Source of the DNA: CAWJHE01 sp964614855
GTDB taxonomy: Bacteria > Chloroflexota > Anaerolineae > Anaerolineales > UBA4823
Assembly (NCBI GenBank): GCA_964614855.1
Contig: CAZTMX010000174.1
Coordinates: 1-6,104 of the forward strand
Direction: 5' to 3'
Length of the DNA: 6,104 nucleotides
Shown here: positions 5,960-6,104 of the stretch, piece by piece
Numbering within the stretch: position 1 is the first letter of the stretch
Layout of the letters: each line of letters opens with the position of its first letter
The notes under the pieces: generated by a model
Told to the model about the DNA's origin: nothing
Database searches by the model: none
Seen by the model: the letters and a program-made list of their open reading frames with translations, nothing else
Made by a program: the position numbers and the translations under genes

Positions 5960-6060
5960 CGCAGCCGCAAGCGTGTACCCGTGTACGCAGCAGCCCGTGG
6001 TTTCTAAGCTATGGGCACAAATTTCCTGACAAGCAGACATCTTTTTTGATTGGAGCTGGT

Positions 6061-6104
6061 ATGGAAACCATTGAGCTGATTTTGATGCTTTACCCTGCAC
6101 AGGG
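6061..6104 (+). CDS. Start of an unidentified gene, cut by the window edge
   Basis: ATG 6061 is preceded by GGAG (6052-6055) at a five-base spacing and opens a frame reading METIELILMLYPAQ up to the edge. Fourteen full codons are too few to name a family. The 101-base spacer after the fmdB-like gene has no clear promoter. The same strand and the good ribosome site support a real gene. It may share the fmdB transcript. Confidence 0.5.
   Translation, partial: METIELILMLYPAQ

Noticed and set aside
5972..5986. Direct repeat CGTGTAC twice with one base between
   Set aside because: It is a single short pair with no further copies, so chance is likely.
5993..6016. Possible terminator after the fmdB-like gene (GCCCGT with ATGGGC)
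   Set aside because: The stem has six pairs including a wobble, with a 12-base loop. The only T-run (6042-6047) is 25 bases further on.
6026..6054. Possible promoter for the last gene (CTGACA, five of six)
   Set aside because: At a 17-base spacing the -10 position reads ATTGGA, overlaps the ribosome site, and would place the transcription start at the ATG.

Overview
The window looks like a bacterial chromosome contig of about 50% GC with one scaffold gap (100 N at 2480-2579), so probably a draft or metagenome-assembled genome. My best guess is Chloroflexota, class Anaerolineae. This rests on the mix of housekeeping genes and on a secreted lipoprotein with a Thr/Pro stalk and a beta-sandwich end, a layout I associate with that group. 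It is an inference, not proof.

Left part, plus strand (2-2077): the 3' end of a Tex-family RNA-binding protein gene (S1 domain) is followed 99 bases later by a complete leucyl aminopeptidase gene (pepA, peptidase family M17). The spacer holds a long near-perfect hairpin without a T-tract. Both genes are ordinary housekeeping genes.

Middle part, minus strand (5662 down to 2090): four genes read as one operon. In order of transcription they are ABC-2 permease A (5598-4795), ABC-2 permease B (4793-3984, GTG start one base after the previous stop), the ABC ATPase (3981-2989, two bases after the previous stop), and a lipoprotein (2936-2135) interrupted by the gap. A good sigma70-type promoter lies just upstream (5662-5634), and a strong intrinsic terminator lies at the end, facing pepA. 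The two permeases and the ATPase match the uncharacterized exporter triad COG4587/COG3694/COG4586 (PF06182 permeases). Its substrate cannot be read from the sequence. The lipoprotein probably sits on the outer face of the membrane and may work with the exporter.

Right part, plus strand (5676-6104): a divergent promoter drives a small FmdB-family zinc-ribbon protein. The first 14 codons of another gene follow at the window edge. The two divergent promoters are back to back with 13 bases between their -35 boxes, and a perfect 5-3-5 palindrome fills the spacer of the operon promoter.

I see no RNA genes, CRISPR array, insertion sequence, phage or attachment site. Most of the window is ordinary. 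The least explained part is the exporter-lipoprotein operon and its compact control region.
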